Part shown: positions 23,939 to 31,597 of the stretch, in pieces
Layout of the letters: each line of letters starts with the position of its first letter
Numbering within the stretch: the stretch's first letter is position 1
Assembly: GCA_024641545.1 (NCBI GenBank)
Contig: JAHECW010000020.1
Location: 1-46,643 of the forward strand
Direction of reading: 5' to 3'
Origin: Acidobacteriota bacterium
Lineage (GTDB): Bacteria; Acidobacteriota; Thermoanaerobaculia; Thermoanaerobaculales; Sulfomarinibacteraceae
DNA length: 46,643 bases
The notes under the pieces: generated by a model
Database searches by the model: none
Told to the model about the DNA's origin: nothing
Seen by the model: the letters and a program-made list of their open reading frames with translations, nothing else
Position numbers and translations under genes: made by a program

Positions 23939-25909
23939 TCAGCTCCCGTAACTTGCCCGCAGGGTGCGCCGCATGAGCTTGTTCGATGCGGTGCGGGGGA
24001 GGGACTCGACGACAACGAGGTCGTGAATCTTGAAGAGGGGGTTGAGCTCGGCGGCGATGCGTCGGCGGAGGTCGACGAGGAGTTCTTCCTCATCCGTGCC
24101 GGCTTTCGTGATGGCGAATACCACCAGCTGCTCGGCGCCTTCGCCCCCGGGCTGAACGGCGACGGCGGCCGACTCGATGACCTCCGGGTGGTGGTCCATG
24201 ACGCGCTCGAGCTCGAGCGACGAGACCTTGATGCCGCCGAGATTCATGGTGTCGTCGGCGCGGCCCTGGGCGCGGAAGAAGCCGCCGGGGAGGCGGGCGA
24301 GCTGGTCGCCGTGGCGGCGGAGAACCTCGCCCGCGGGTCCGCTCGGACAGCCGTCGTGGTAGACCTTGTCGTGATCGCGGTTGAGCAGCGCCTGGGACAG
24401 ACCGATGGATGGCGGGACGAGGAAAACCTCTCCTTCATCACCATCGGCCACCGCGTCACCGGCATCGTCGAGCACCACCAGGTCGAGTCCGAGCGCCGGC
24501 GTGGTGAAAGTGGACGGCGAGGCCGGCTGGACCACCGTCCCGGTGACGTAGCCGCCGCCGATCTCGGTGCCGCCGCAGTACTCGATGACCGGAGCCCGGT
24601 ATCCGGTTTGCGCGGTGAGCCACAGGGAGTCGCGTCGGTTGGACGGCTCGCCGGTGGAGCTGAAGACCTCGATCCGTGACCAGTCGGCGTCGTCGCAAGC
24701 GCCCGATTCCCGCCAGGCGCGAACCAGCGACGGCACCACGCCGAGCATGCTGACCCCGGCGCGCCCGACAAAGCGGGCGAAGTCGGGTCCGCTCGGAAGA
24801 CCCTGGTAGAGCGCGATGCAGCCGCGGTTGAGCAGGGTCGCGTAGATCAGCCACGGCCCCATCATCCAGCCGATGTTGGTCGGCCAGCAGACCACGCTGC
24901 CGGGGCGGACGTCCTGGTGGAAGCGGCCGTCCATGGCGCACTTGATGGGGGTGAGGTGGCTCCAGGGGATCGCCTTGGGATCGCCGGTGGTGCCCGAGGA
25001 GAAGAGCACATTGGTCGGATCGTCGGGCCCGCCCGGGTGTGATGGGAAAGCGGTCGCCTCGCCGAGGAAGTCGTTCCAGAAGAGGTCGCCGTCGCGCAGG
25101 AGGGGCAGGGTCGCCTCGCGGTCGGCGATCACGATGGCACGGGGCGCCGCCGCCTCGCGGATCTTGTGGTACAGACCGATGATACGGCCCCCGCGCGAGA
25201 ACTCGTCAACGGTGATGACCCCGTCGGCCGCGGCGATCTCGAGCCGTCGCTCGACCTCCTGCGGGGCAAAGCTGTCGGCGATGGAGACGACCGCGCAGCC
25301 GGCGCGGACGATGCCGAGATAGGCCGCGACGCACTCGATGTTCATCGGCATGTAGAGGGCGATCCGGCTGCCGGGCGCGAAGCCGTGGCGGCGCAGTCCG
25401 TTGCCGACCCGGTTGACGAGGCTCTCGAGTTCGCCATAGGTGACGTAGGTGTCGATCTCCGTTCCTTCGCCTCCCTGAACGATGGCGAGGACGCAGTCCT
25501 CGGATTGCAGGCACGAGTCGGCGATGTTGAACCGTGCGCCCGGGAGCCAGCGCGGGTCGGTGGGGCCGTTCGTTGCGTCGAGAATCCGTTTTGGAGGGTG
25601 GTTGAAGACGATGCCGAGATCGTCGATCACGGCCCGCCAGAAATCGGCGCGGTGCTCGACCGTCCACCGGTGGAAGTCGTCGTAGGAGTCGAAACCGAGC
25701 CCTGCCATGAGCCGGCCGAGGTTCGAGGCTCCGATCCGCTCGTGAGAGGGCATCCATGTCGGCAGAGGGACGAGGGAAGCATCTCGCGAGTTGCTCAGCT
25801 CGAGGAACCGAGCCCACTGTTCGTCAAACCCGACCGCTGGATCCGTTCTCACCCGTTCGACAAACGAAAGCCATTCTGCGGTCTGCTCATCAATCTCTAA
25901 GTTGTTCAT
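23939..25909 (-). CDS. AMP-forming acyl-CoA synthetase (acetyl/acetoacetyl-CoA synthetase-like)
   Basis: 656 aa, the size of the ACS/AACS branch of the ANL superfamily. The N-terminal ACS-type cap is present. The P-loop LFSSGTTGDPKAIPW is at 303-316, then YCGGTEIGGGY, and the C-terminal lysine is Lys644 in RTASNKLMRRTLR. The enzyme makes an acyl-CoA from a carboxylate, ATP and CoA; the substrate is not clear. The mix of features resembles plant-type acyl-activating enzymes 17/18. The ATG at 25909 has TATGAT 9 nt upstream and no Shine-Dalgarno sequence. It is monocistronic, lying between two repeat-rich gaps. Confidence 0.9.
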   Translation of the reverse strand: MNNLEIDEQTAEWLSFVERVRTDPAVGFDEQWARFLELSNSRDASLVPLPTWMPSHERIGASNLGRLMAGLGFDSYDDFHRWTVEHRADFWRAVIDDLGIVFNHPPKRILDATNGPTDPRWLPGARFNIADSCLQSEDCVLAIVQGGEGTEIDTYVTYGELESLVNRVGNGLRRHGFAPGSRIALYMPMNIECVAAYLGIVRAGCAVVSIADSFAPQEVERRLEIAAADGVITVDEFSRGGRIIGLYHKIREAAAPRAIVIADREATLPLLRDGDLFWNDFLGEATAFPSHPGGPDDPTNVLFSSGTTGDPKAIPWSHLTPIKCAMDGRFHQDVRPGSVVCWPTNIGWMMGPWLIYATLLNRGCIALYQGLPSGPDFARFVGRAGVSMLGVVPSLVRAWRESGACDDADWSRIEVFSSTGEPSNRRDSLWLTAQTGYRAPVIEYCGGTEIGGGYVTGTVVQPASPSTFTTPALGLDLVVLDDAGDAVADGDEGEVFLVPPSIGLSQALLNRDHDKVYHDGCPSGPAGEVLRRHGDQLARLPGGFFRAQGRADDTMNLGGIKVSSLELERVMDHHPEVIESAAVAVQPGGEGAEQLVVFAITKAGTDEEELLVDLRRRIAAELNPLFKIHDLVVVESLPRTASNKLMRRTLRASYGS

Positions 25910-25918
25910 GCTGGAGCG

Positions 25919-25924
25919 ATCATA
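25919..25924 (-). promoter_or_regulatory. Putative leaderless -10 (TATGAT) for the acyl-CoA synthetase gene
   Basis: TATGAT on the minus strand ends 9 nt before the ATG at 25909. Confidence 0.4.
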
Positions 25925-26395
25925 ACCGACGATGAGTGACCTTCGAGCGTCGAGGGTTGCATCACGCAGGAACCGAGATACGGAGACCCCAATTCAGCAA
26001 GTGTGGACCTACGAAGTTTCGCTGGTGCCGGCCGCGAGGGCGAGTGAACCACAAAGCACGCCAAGGTCGACGCAATGATCGCCACGCTACCGAGCCATTG
26101 AGCCGGCGGTTCCGAACCAAGGCGAAATCCGACTGACGTGGTCACGGAATTCGGTCCGAAAAGCCCTGAATTCTGGTCGGACCTACTCCGGAAAACGAAT
26201 CAGCATATGCAGTGATGAAAGTCTCGAACTCGCTGAATCGGGCTGAACTCACCTAATAGATGTGATGGACCCGGCGACCCTTGCGAGGGATGGCCGTGGC
26301 GCCCTTCGCGGTTGACTCGCCCATGAGACCGCCGCTGGTCTTGATGTAGAGCGAGACGCCTCGCGGCACCGCGCTTTGTCTCTGAGGTGAGCTCG
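25925..26395. other. Gene-poor interval with single-armed repeat and a short possible gene remnant
   Basis: No full gene is seen. About 26040-26075 carries one arm of the CACGAAG-type repeat (GAACCACAAAGCACGCCAAG). GGTCCGA (26153-26159) pairs with TCGGACC (26177-26183) around a loop with GAATTC. A 38-codon frame at 26253-26369 is described separately. Confidence 0.5.
26253..26369 (-). pseudogene. Short frame reading like a protein end; possible remnant
   Basis: A 38-codon frame with a GTG start reads VPRGVSLYIKTSGG, then LMGESTAKGAT, and ends RRVHHIY. YIKTSGGLMGES recalls the N-terminus of Hcp-type type VI secretion proteins (YLKIDGIKGES), but the rest does not follow that family. It sits 27 nt downstream of the CinA-like gene on the same strand, without a visible start signal. 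It may be a degraded gene end or chance. Confidence 0.2.
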
Positions 26396-27130
26396 CTAAC
26401 CGCGGTCGACTCGGACGATTTCGTCGGTGGGCAGGAGCTCGAGGAGGCGGTCGACGGCTTCGCCGACCTGGTCGGTCGTTGCCGCCTCGACGGTGACCCA
26501 GACCTGGAAATCCTGGTGCGCCTCGTGGCGCGGGTAGGAGCCGATCTTGACCTCGGGGAACGCCGCGTCGACATCGCTGAGGGTGTGGGCGACCGCGCTC
26601 TCGTCCGAGTTGAGATAGAGGCTGGCGCTGGCGTGCTTTTCACCCTTGAGGACCGCTCGCAGGGCGCCGATCTTGGCGTGGAAGAGCCGCGGGATTCCGG
26701 GCAGGAGGTAGACGTTCCGGCACACCATCAGCGGCATGTTGCCGTCGGAGGAGTAGAGCAGTGATCCGCCTTCGGGAATGTCGGCCATCCGCAGGGCGCC
26801 CTCGGTGAAGCGATCGCCCCACCAGGAGCGGATCATGCGTTCGAGATCGGGGCTGCGCTCGGTCCCGACACCGAATGCGCGAGCCACCGCTGCGACCGTT
26901 CGGTCGTCGTGGGTCGGGCCGACGCCGCCCGAGGTGATGACCGCATCGAATCGCTCGGAGCAGAAGCGCACCTCGGCGGCGATCTCCTCCTCGTCGTCGC
27001 CCATGGTGACGATCCGGCGGAGTTCCACGCCGAGATCGCGCATGAGATCGATGATGCATTGGGTGTTGGCGTCGCGGACTTTGCCGGACAGGATCTCGTC
27101 GCCGATGATGAGGGCAGCAGCTGTGGTCAC
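26396..27130 (-). CDS. CinA N-terminal/MoaB-like (molybdopterin-binding fold) protein
   Basis: 244 aa, consisting only of the MoCF_biosynth-type domain plus a short C-terminal part. Characteristic stretches are AALIIGDEILSGKV at the N-terminus, VITSGGVGPTHDDRT, and YLLPGIPRLF. The nicotinamide-nucleotide amidase domain of full CinA is absent. Stand-alone proteins of this type are annotated as competence/damage-inducible protein A; real function unclear (pyrophosphatase-type activity is known in relatives). The start was set to GTG 27130 because TATTCT lies exactly 6 nt upstream and the N-terminus then fits the family. A TTG at 27136, with GGAGG 8 nt before it, is the alternative. Confidence 0.88.
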   Translation of the reverse strand: MTTAAALIIGDEILSGKVRDANTQCIIDLMRDLGVELRRIVTMGDDEEEIAAEVRFCSERFDAVITSGGVGPTHDDRTVAAVARAFGVGTERSPDLERMIRSWWGDRFTEGALRMADIPEGGSLLYSSDGNMPLMVCRNVYLLPGIPRLFHAKIGALRAVLKGEKHASASLYLNSDESAVAHTLSDVDAAFPEVKIGSYPRHEAHQDFQVWVTVEAATTDQVGEAVDRLLELLPTDEIVRVDRG

Positions 27131-27136
27131 CGGCAA

Positions 27137-27142
27137 AGAATA
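27137..27142 (-). promoter_or_regulatory. Leaderless-type -10 (TATTCT) for the CinA-like gene
   Basis: On the minus strand TATTCT is followed by TTGCCG and GTG (6-nt gap). Overlap with an alternative TTG start makes this less certain than other cases. Confidence 0.35.
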
Positions 27143-27213
27143 TGCCTCCCGTCATCCCGGGACAAGCGTTTCTGGGCTGTGAACCCCCGTGATTCCAAGG
27201 GTGCGGAGCCAAC

Positions 27214-27345
27214 GTCGCAACCACCAAGACACCAAGACACGAAGGATGCACCAAGAACGCGTGGAGATGCTCGGCCATTGGCCGGGCATTTCCACGTCCT
27301 TTGTGATTGCCTTTGAGCCGTTGAGCCTTCGTGGTTGTGGCGTGC
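27214..27345. repeat. Inverted CACGAAG-type intergenic element with central hairpin (copy 2)
   Basis: The left arm (about 27215-27258: ACCACCAAGACACCAAGACA, CGAAGGATGCACCAAGAA) and the right arm (27298-27343: CCTTTGTGATTGCC, TTGAGCCTTCGTGGTTGTGG) are inverse to each other. Between them CGTGGAGATGCTCGGCCA (27260-27277) pairs with 27279-27296 over all 18 positions, two of them G-U. The apex reads CGGCCA-T-TGGCCG. Confidence 0.75.
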
Positions 27346-27393
27346 AGTGAATCGTGGCGGGTTGGGCCGATACTGTCGGACCCTGCGGGTCGC

Positions 27394-28071
27394 TCAGAAG
27401 ATGTCGGCGCCGAAGAAGCGGCCGTGGAAGATCACCACGGCGACAAAGACGACGACACCGATGAGGAAGAGCGGGAACGCAATCTCATCGGCGCGAAAGG
27501 CGGTCCGTCCGCGCGCGATGGCGACGAACGGGAAGACCGAGGTCTGGCGGCAGAACTCGGCGAAGCCTTCGCCTCGCTGTTTCTTGAGGCGCGCGTCGAG
27601 GTGGAACGGTCCCGCCGTACCGAGCACGAAAAACGACCCGAAAAAGGCGACATCGCCGACGGCGCCGTTGGCCAACAGATGGGCCAGACCGAAGAGGGCG
27701 AGACCCATGTTCATGGGATGACGGGTGATGCGGAGCACTCCGCGCGGCTCGTTGCTGCCGGGCAGCATGCTCGCCGGGCTCGGGTTGGCCAGCGAAAGCG
27801 CAATGAGCTCGATGGCCGAGAGCATGAGCACCAACGCGATCCCACGTTCGACCCACGGGTTGAGCTGCCACAGCACCGGGCCGAGATGGCGATTCTGCCA
27901 CCACAGGACCGCGGCCGGCCCCAGGGTGAGGAAGGAGATCACCGAGTACAGCCCGCGGAACGGCCACTGGCCGAGCCTGGCGACCAGATTTTCACGAATG
28001 GCGCCGTGCGACATCAACAGGTGAGTCAGCACAAAAAGCGCCGAGAAGACGACGATGAGAATGAGGATCAT
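27394..28071 (-). CDS. NnrU-family membrane protein
   Basis: 225 aa with five to six hydrophobic helices (MILILIVVFSALFVLTHLLMSHG, LYSVISFLTLGPAAVLWW, IALVLMLSAIELIALSLA, MGLALFGLAHLLANG, IAFPLFLIGVVVFVAVVIF). The signature of the NnrU family is visible: HLLMSHGAIRENL near the start and GVLRITRHPMNMGLALFGLAHLLANG in the middle. NnrU is named from nitrite/nitric-oxide reductase clusters and is related to isoprenylcysteine methyltransferase-type membrane proteins; no denitrification gene is present here. TATACT lies 9 nt before the ATG; no Shine-Dalgarno sequence. Confidence 0.88.
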   Translation of the reverse strand: MILILIVVFSALFVLTHLLMSHGAIRENLVARLGQWPFRGLYSVISFLTLGPAAVLWWQNRHLGPVLWQLNPWVERGIALVLMLSAIELIALSLANPSPASMLPGSNEPRGVLRITRHPMNMGLALFGLAHLLANGAVGDVAFFGSFFVLGTAGPFHLDARLKKQRGEGFAEFCRQTSVFPFVAIARGRTAFRADEIAFPLFLIGVVVFVAVVIFHGRFFGADIF

Positions 28072-28080
28072 GGTGGAACG

Positions 28081-28086
28081 AGTATA
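28081..28086 (-). promoter_or_regulatory. Putative leaderless -10 (TATACT) for the NnrU gene
   Basis: TATACT on the minus strand ends 9 nt before the ATG at 28071; it is the closest match to the consensus in the window. Confidence 0.45.
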
Positions 28087-28107
28087 GCGTTGCGTCCCTG
28101 CAGCGTA

Positions 28108-29160
28108 CTAAGTCTTCCAGTTGCGGAAAAAGAGCGCCTGTTTGTGCACCGGCTCGGCTCGTTTTTCGAGCTCGGCGAGCTGCTGCTCGTTCATCGGGTT
28201 GAACGAACGGGCGATCTCGACGTTCTGCTCGAGCTGCGGGATGTCGTCGCAACCGACGATCACCGTACTCACCGGCAGGCTCAGGACATAGCGCATGGCC
28301 TCGGTCATGTTGAGCGTGCCGGGCACCGTCTTGCCGAAACGCGATTCGGGATCGTCGGGCGTCTTCCACGATTCGAGGATCAGCCCGCGGGCGGGGATCT
28401 TCATGCCGATGATTCCCATCTCCTTCTCCACCGCCAACGGCAGGAGCCGCTCCTTGAAGCTGAGGTAGTGGGGGTCGGCGGCGTTGAGCGCAAGGAGAAC
28501 GGTGTCGAAGTCGAAACGCTCGATGGCCGCGATGAGCACATCGGGATCGGCGTGTCCGGAGATCCCGAGATTGCGGACAATCCCCTGATCGCGCGCTTCG
28601 ACGAAGGCCTCGATGGCGCCGCCGGGGGCGAAGGACTCCTCGACCTGTTCCATGTTCGACAGGGCGTGCATCTGCCACAGATCGATGTGGTCTGTCTTGA
28701 GCAGCTCGAGGGATCGTTCGAGCAGCTTCCACGAGCCGTCGCGGGTCCGGTCGTGGCTCTTGGTGGCCAGATAGGCCTCCGAACGGCGGCTCTTCATGAC
28801 CTGCCCGAAGTACTGTTCCGACCAGCGATCCTCGACCCCGCCATAACGGGCCGAGGTATCGACGTAGTTGATCCCGAGGTCGAGTGCGCGTTCGATCAGC
28901 GGCACCGCAACCTCGAAATTGTCGGCCTTTTCGAGGGCCGACTGACCACCGAGGCTGAAAATTCCGACCTGGTACCCGGTCTTGCCGAGGTTGCGGGTCG
29001 GCATCGCCTTCGGGGTGACGGGGTTGTTCGGCAACCCGGGCATCGTCTTCGCCTCGCCGCCCATCACGCCGTTGGCGACGAAGCCGGCCGCGGCGGCGGT
29101 CCCGAGCTTGATCAGATCGCGGCGTTCCATCTTCGAGCCGGTGCTCTTGGTGTCAGTCAT
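28108..29160 (-). CDS. Tat-exported aldo/keto reductase
   Basis: 350 aa. The N-terminus has a twin-arginine-type signal (MERRDLIKLGTAAAAGF) within a 35-residue leader. The AKR barrel follows, with the tetrad Asp101 and Tyr106 (VDTSARYGG), Lys134 (LATKSHDR) and His165 (LWQMHAL). The C-terminal NADP-site region is also typical (YVLSLPVSTVIVGCDDIPQL). An AKR exported by Tat would be folded with cofactor before export; the substrate is unknown. CCAGGAGG lies 5 nt before the ATG. The NnrU gene begins 36 nt after its stop but has its own -10. Confidence 0.9.
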   Translation of the reverse strand: MTDTKSTGSKMERRDLIKLGTAAAAGFVANGVMGGEAKTMPGLPNNPVTPKAMPTRNLGKTGYQVGIFSLGGQSALEKADNFEVAVPLIERALDLGINYVDTSARYGGVEDRWSEQYFGQVMKSRRSEAYLATKSHDRTRDGSWKLLERSLELLKTDHIDLWQMHALSNMEQVEESFAPGGAIEAFVEARDQGIVRNLGISGHADPDVLIAAIERFDFDTVLLALNAADPHYLSFKERLLPLAVEKEMGIIGMKIPARGLILESWKTPDDPESRFGKTVPGTLNMTEAMRYVLSLPVSTVIVGCDDIPQLEQNVEIARSFNPMNEQQLAELEKRAEPVHKQALFFRNWKT

Positions 29161-29213
29161 GGCGCCTCCTGGTTCGATGGTACACGGGTCTTGTTTTCGG
29201 GTCCCGACGACGA

Positions 29214-29429
29214 TTACCGAACTCTCTTGAGATCCTCGAAGCGGCCGTCCTGGCCGTCGAAGTCGTCGATCTCGATGTGACCGCTCGAATCGATGCTGAG
29301 CGCGGCCGCGACGTGCAGCCTGCCTTCATTTTTTCTCGAGCCGCGCTCAGCTCCCAGGATATATCGAAATGCGCTGGTGTGGGAACGAACCGAAGGTCGC
29401 TGGCGACGTGACAGCGAACAGGAGCGGAT
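29214..29429 (-). pseudogene. 3' remnant of an unidentified gene
   Basis: An open minus-strand frame without a usable start codon ends at a TAA (29214-29216). The last ~50 codons look like coding sequence: FRYILGAERGSRKNEGRLHV, then AAALSIDSSGHIEIDDFDG, then DGRFEDLKRVR. It opens after a stop at 29430, close to the mosaic repeat array at 29487. This suggests that the 5' part of a gene was lost. The family is not recognised. Confidence 0.3.
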
Positions 29430-29449
29430 TCAGGTCGCGTTCACGGTTT

Positions 29450-29703
29450 CCCGGAGCCCCGGCCTTCCCGCGTGCCGAGATCCGTTGTGGGGCCGGCGCC
29501 GCCGCCGGCCTGTCCGGCCTTCCGGGCGGCCCAATGTGGTGCGGGCGTCCCGCGAGGGTTGCCCGGCGTCGGCATTGTGCTCGTGGTTTCAGGTTGCCGG
29601 AGGGGTTGTCGTTGTGCACAATGCCGCGCCCGGCACGCCCCGGTGGGGTTTCGTACTTGGCTTCCCGGGGCTTTGGTCGCGGTAGCTGCCCCGGTCGCGG
29701 GGT
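29450..29703. repeat. Mosaic hairpin-repeat array, locus 2 (fused modules)
   Basis: The gap between the remnant and the end of epmA contains no gene. It carries a GC block (TTGTGGGGCCGGCG, CCGGCCTGTCCGGCCTT; 29487-29530) that recurs at 46382, then TGCGGGCGTCCCGCGAGGG, which is half of the TGCGGGCG hairpin joined directly to the next module. That next module is the long stem 29560-29580 with 29616-29635 (core GGCATTGTGC / GCACAATGCC), with the shared tail ACGCCCCGGTGGGG after it. Confidence 0.8.
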
Positions 29704-30762
29704 TCACGCCCGATCGACCGGGAACGCGATCACCTCGTCGATCCGTTCCGCCCGGGCGGCGAGCATGACCAGCCGGTCGACCCCGAGGGCGACGCCGGCG
29801 CAGTCCCCGAGTCCGTGCTCGAGGGCGGCGAGCAGGCGCTCGTCGAGCGGCACCTCGGGCAGGCCGCAACCGCGGCGGGCGGCGAGGTCGGCGTTGAACC
29901 GCCGCCGCTGCTCGGCCGGGTCGCTGAGCTCGTGGTAGCCGTTGGCGAGCTCGACCCCGTCGATCCACGCCTCGAATCGCTCGGCGACCGGGGGCGGGCC
30001 CGGCTGAATCCGGGCGAGAGCCGCCTGCGATGCGGGAAAGTCGTAGATGAAGGTGGGGCCGTCGCGGCCGAGCTCGGGCTCGACGATGTGGCTCAGGAGG
30101 AGCTCGAGCCAACCATCGCGATCGCCGCCGAGATCGGGGATCGCGTCGCCGAGAAGAGCGCGGGCGCGTCCCGCGAGCGCGGCCGCAGTCGATACGTGTG
30201 GATCCAAACCCACCTGGCGTTGAAACGCCTCGGCGTAAGTGATCTTCTCGCCGCTGCCGCTGCCGCTGCCGCTGCCACCTGCCGCTGCCCCCGTCACCGC
30301 CGCGGCTCCTGCCGACGGCCGCTGTCCGTGCTCACCGTCTCCGCCGCTGCCGAGCACCGCCGCGAAGAGCCCCGCGACCTCGTCCATCAGCCGGTGGTGA
30401 TCCCATCCCGGTCGGTACCACTCGAGGATGGTGAACTCGGGGTTGTGGCGGCTGCCCGCCTCGCCGTCGCGAAAGGCCTTCCCGAGCTGGTAGATGGGAC
30501 CGCTGCCGGCGGCGAGCAGCCGTTTCATCGCGAACTCGGGCGAGGTCTGGAGCCAGAGCGTGCGGCCGCCGTCGTGGCCGGGGCCGCGATAGCGGGTACT
30601 CAATGCCGCCAGGTGGAGATCGGTGACCGGCGCCGACCCGAGCACCGGCGTCTCGACCTCGAGCACCTCGCGATCGGCGAAAAACCGTCGGATCTGCTCC
30701 AGAACGCCTGCTCGTAGTCTGAGGTTCTCAAGAGAAGCGGTGGGCCGCCAGTCGGTGGTCAT
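29704..30762 (-). CDS. epmA: Elongation factor P (R)-beta-lysine ligase
   Basis: 352 aa, a class II lysyl-tRNA-synthetase-like catalytic core without the anticodon-binding domain. EpmA adenylates (R)-beta-lysine and attaches it to EF-P. Motif 2 is TSPEFAMKRLLAAGSGPIYQ, then FRDGEAGSRHNPEFTILEWYR. The end reads CAGVALGVDRLVMLAARAERIDEVIAFP (motif 3). Residues about 138-172 are a Gly/Ser/Ala-rich insertion (GSGSGSGSGE) encoded by a hexanucleotide repeat; it falls between conserved blocks. The ATG at 30762 has GATAAT 6 nt upstream. It lies downstream of efp on the same strand, with a repeat element between them. Confidence 0.93.
   Translation of the reverse strand: MTTDWRPTASLENLRLRAGVLEQIRRFFADREVLEVETPVLGSAPVTDLHLAALSTRYRGPGHDGGRTLWLQTSPEFAMKRLLAAGSGPIYQLGKAFRDGEAGSRHNPEFTILEWYRPGWDHHRLMDEVAGLFAAVLGSGGDGEHGQRPSAGAAAVTGAAAGGSGSGSGSGEKITYAEAFQRQVGLDPHVSTAAALAGRARALLGDAIPDLGGDRDGWLELLLSHIVEPELGRDGPTFIYDFPASQAALARIQPGPPPVAERFEAWIDGVELANGYHELSDPAEQRRRFNADLAARRGCGLPEVPLDERLLAALEHGLGDCAGVALGVDRLVMLAARAERIDEVIAFPVDRA
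30249..30276. repeat. epmA: Hexanucleotide microsatellite inside epmA
   Basis: Four to five copies of GCCGCT, encoding Ser-Gly repeats on the minus strand. Gain or loss of units would change linker length without a frameshift. Confidence 0.8.
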
Positions 30763-30768
30763 GAAGCG

Positions 30769-30774
30769 ATTATC
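30769..30774 (-). promoter_or_regulatory. Leaderless-type -10 (GATAAT) for epmA
   Basis: GATAAT on the minus strand is followed by CGCTTC and the ATG at 30762 (6-nt gap). It suggests that epmA has its own promoter, separate from efp. Confidence 0.4.
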
Positions 30775-30825
30775 GCGCACCCCGACAGGCGTTGCCTGAT
30801 AGCCGAAGAGTCATGACCATCGCAG

Positions 30826-30950
30826 AAACCACGAAGACTCGAAGACACAAAGAAATCACCACGTCCGACAGACGGGTCGGCCAAAGGCCGACCCGTCTGT
30901 CGCCTCCTTTGTGATGTCCTTCGTGACTTGGTGTCTTCGTGGTCGCGATG
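30826..30950. repeat. Inverted CACGAAG-type element with perfect 17-bp hairpin (copy 3)
   Basis: The left arm 30826-30852 (AAACCACGAAGACTCGAAGA) and the right arm 30903-30950 (CTCCTTTGTGATGTCC, GACTTGGTGTCTTCGTGG) are inverse. In the centre CGACAGACGGGTCGGCC (30866-30882) is perfectly paired with 30886-30902 around AAA. The hairpin apex again contains GGCC. The element separates efp from epmA. Confidence 0.85.
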
Positions 30951-30976
30951 AGCAGTGCGTACGGAGGCTGCGGAGA

Positions 30977-31540
30977 TCACGCGCGGGAGACGTAATCCCC
31001 GGTCCTGGTGTCGATCTTGATCTTGTCGCCGATCTGGACGAAAAGCGGCACCCGGACAACCGCTCCGGTTTCCATCGTCGCCGGCTTGTTGCCGCCGGAG
31101 GAGGTGTCGCCCTTCAGACCGGGGTCGGTCTCGGCTACCTCGAGGACCACGAAGGTCGGCGGGGCGATGACGATGGGGTTGCCCTCGAAGAGGGTCACGG
31201 TGCAGATATCCTCCTCCTTGAGCCACTGGTTCGCGGTGCCGACGGTCGCAGAGCTGGCGGCGATCTGCTCGAAGGTTTCCTGGTCCATGAAGGTCCACAT
31301 GTCGCCATCGGAGTAGAGGTACTGCATTTCGGTTTCGTGGACATCGGCGGCCTCGACCGAGTCCGACGATTTCATGGTGATTTGGTTCACGCTTCCGGTC
31401 ACGTAGTTCTTGTACCGCACCCGGGTGAAGGCCTGACCCTTGCCGGGCTTGACGACATCGGTGTCGACGACGAGGCAGGGCGCGTTGTCCATCAGTATCT
31501 TGAGCCCGACCCTGACCTGGTTCATGTTGTAGGTAGCCAT
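30977..31540 (-). CDS. efp: Elongation factor P
   Basis: 187 aa, full length. EF-P binds ribosomes stalled at polyproline stretches. The KPGKGQAF loop at 31-38 holds Lys34, the residue beta-lysylated by EpmA/EpmB in gammaproteobacteria. The KOW-like N-domain ([16 protein letters not shown]) and the C-terminal OB domain ([14 protein letters not shown], the EF-P signature) are intact. A minus-strand TATGAT (31570-31575) and GAGAG before the ATG suggest a 29-nt leader. It is divergent from epmB, with 57 bp between the start codons. Confidence 0.97.
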   Translation of the reverse strand: MATYNMNQVRVGLKILMDNAPCLVVDTDVVKPGKGQAFTRVRYKNYVTGSVNQITMKSSDSVEAADVHETEMQYLYSDGDMWTFMDQETFEQIAASSATVGTANQWLKEEDICTVTLFEGNPIVIAPPTFVVLEVAETDPGLKGDTSSGGNKPATMETGAVVRVPLFVQIGDKIKIDTRTGDYVSRA

Positions 31541-31569
31541 GTTGATTGCTCTCTTTCTTGCTTGCGCCG

Positions 31570-31575
31570 ATCATA
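31570..31575 (-). promoter_or_regulatory. Putative -10 (TATGAT) for efp
   Basis: TATGAT lies 29 nt upstream of the efp ATG within the efp/epmB divergent gap; here a leader with GAGAG is available. Confidence 0.35.
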
Positions 31576-31597
31576 CCGAAGCTGCGAGACTGCGCCG

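Noticed and set aside
23081-24679. 532-codon plus-strand frame across the mosaic array
   Set aside because: It joins antisense parts of two genes through repeat DNA.
25906-26145. 79-codon minus-strand frame upstream of the acyl-CoA synthetase gene
   Set aside because: It overlaps the start of that gene and is made of repeat-arm sequence.
27331-29280. 649-codon plus-strand frame antisense to the NnrU and aldo/keto reductase genes
   Set aside because: Shadow frame; both minus-strand genes have clear motifs and starts.
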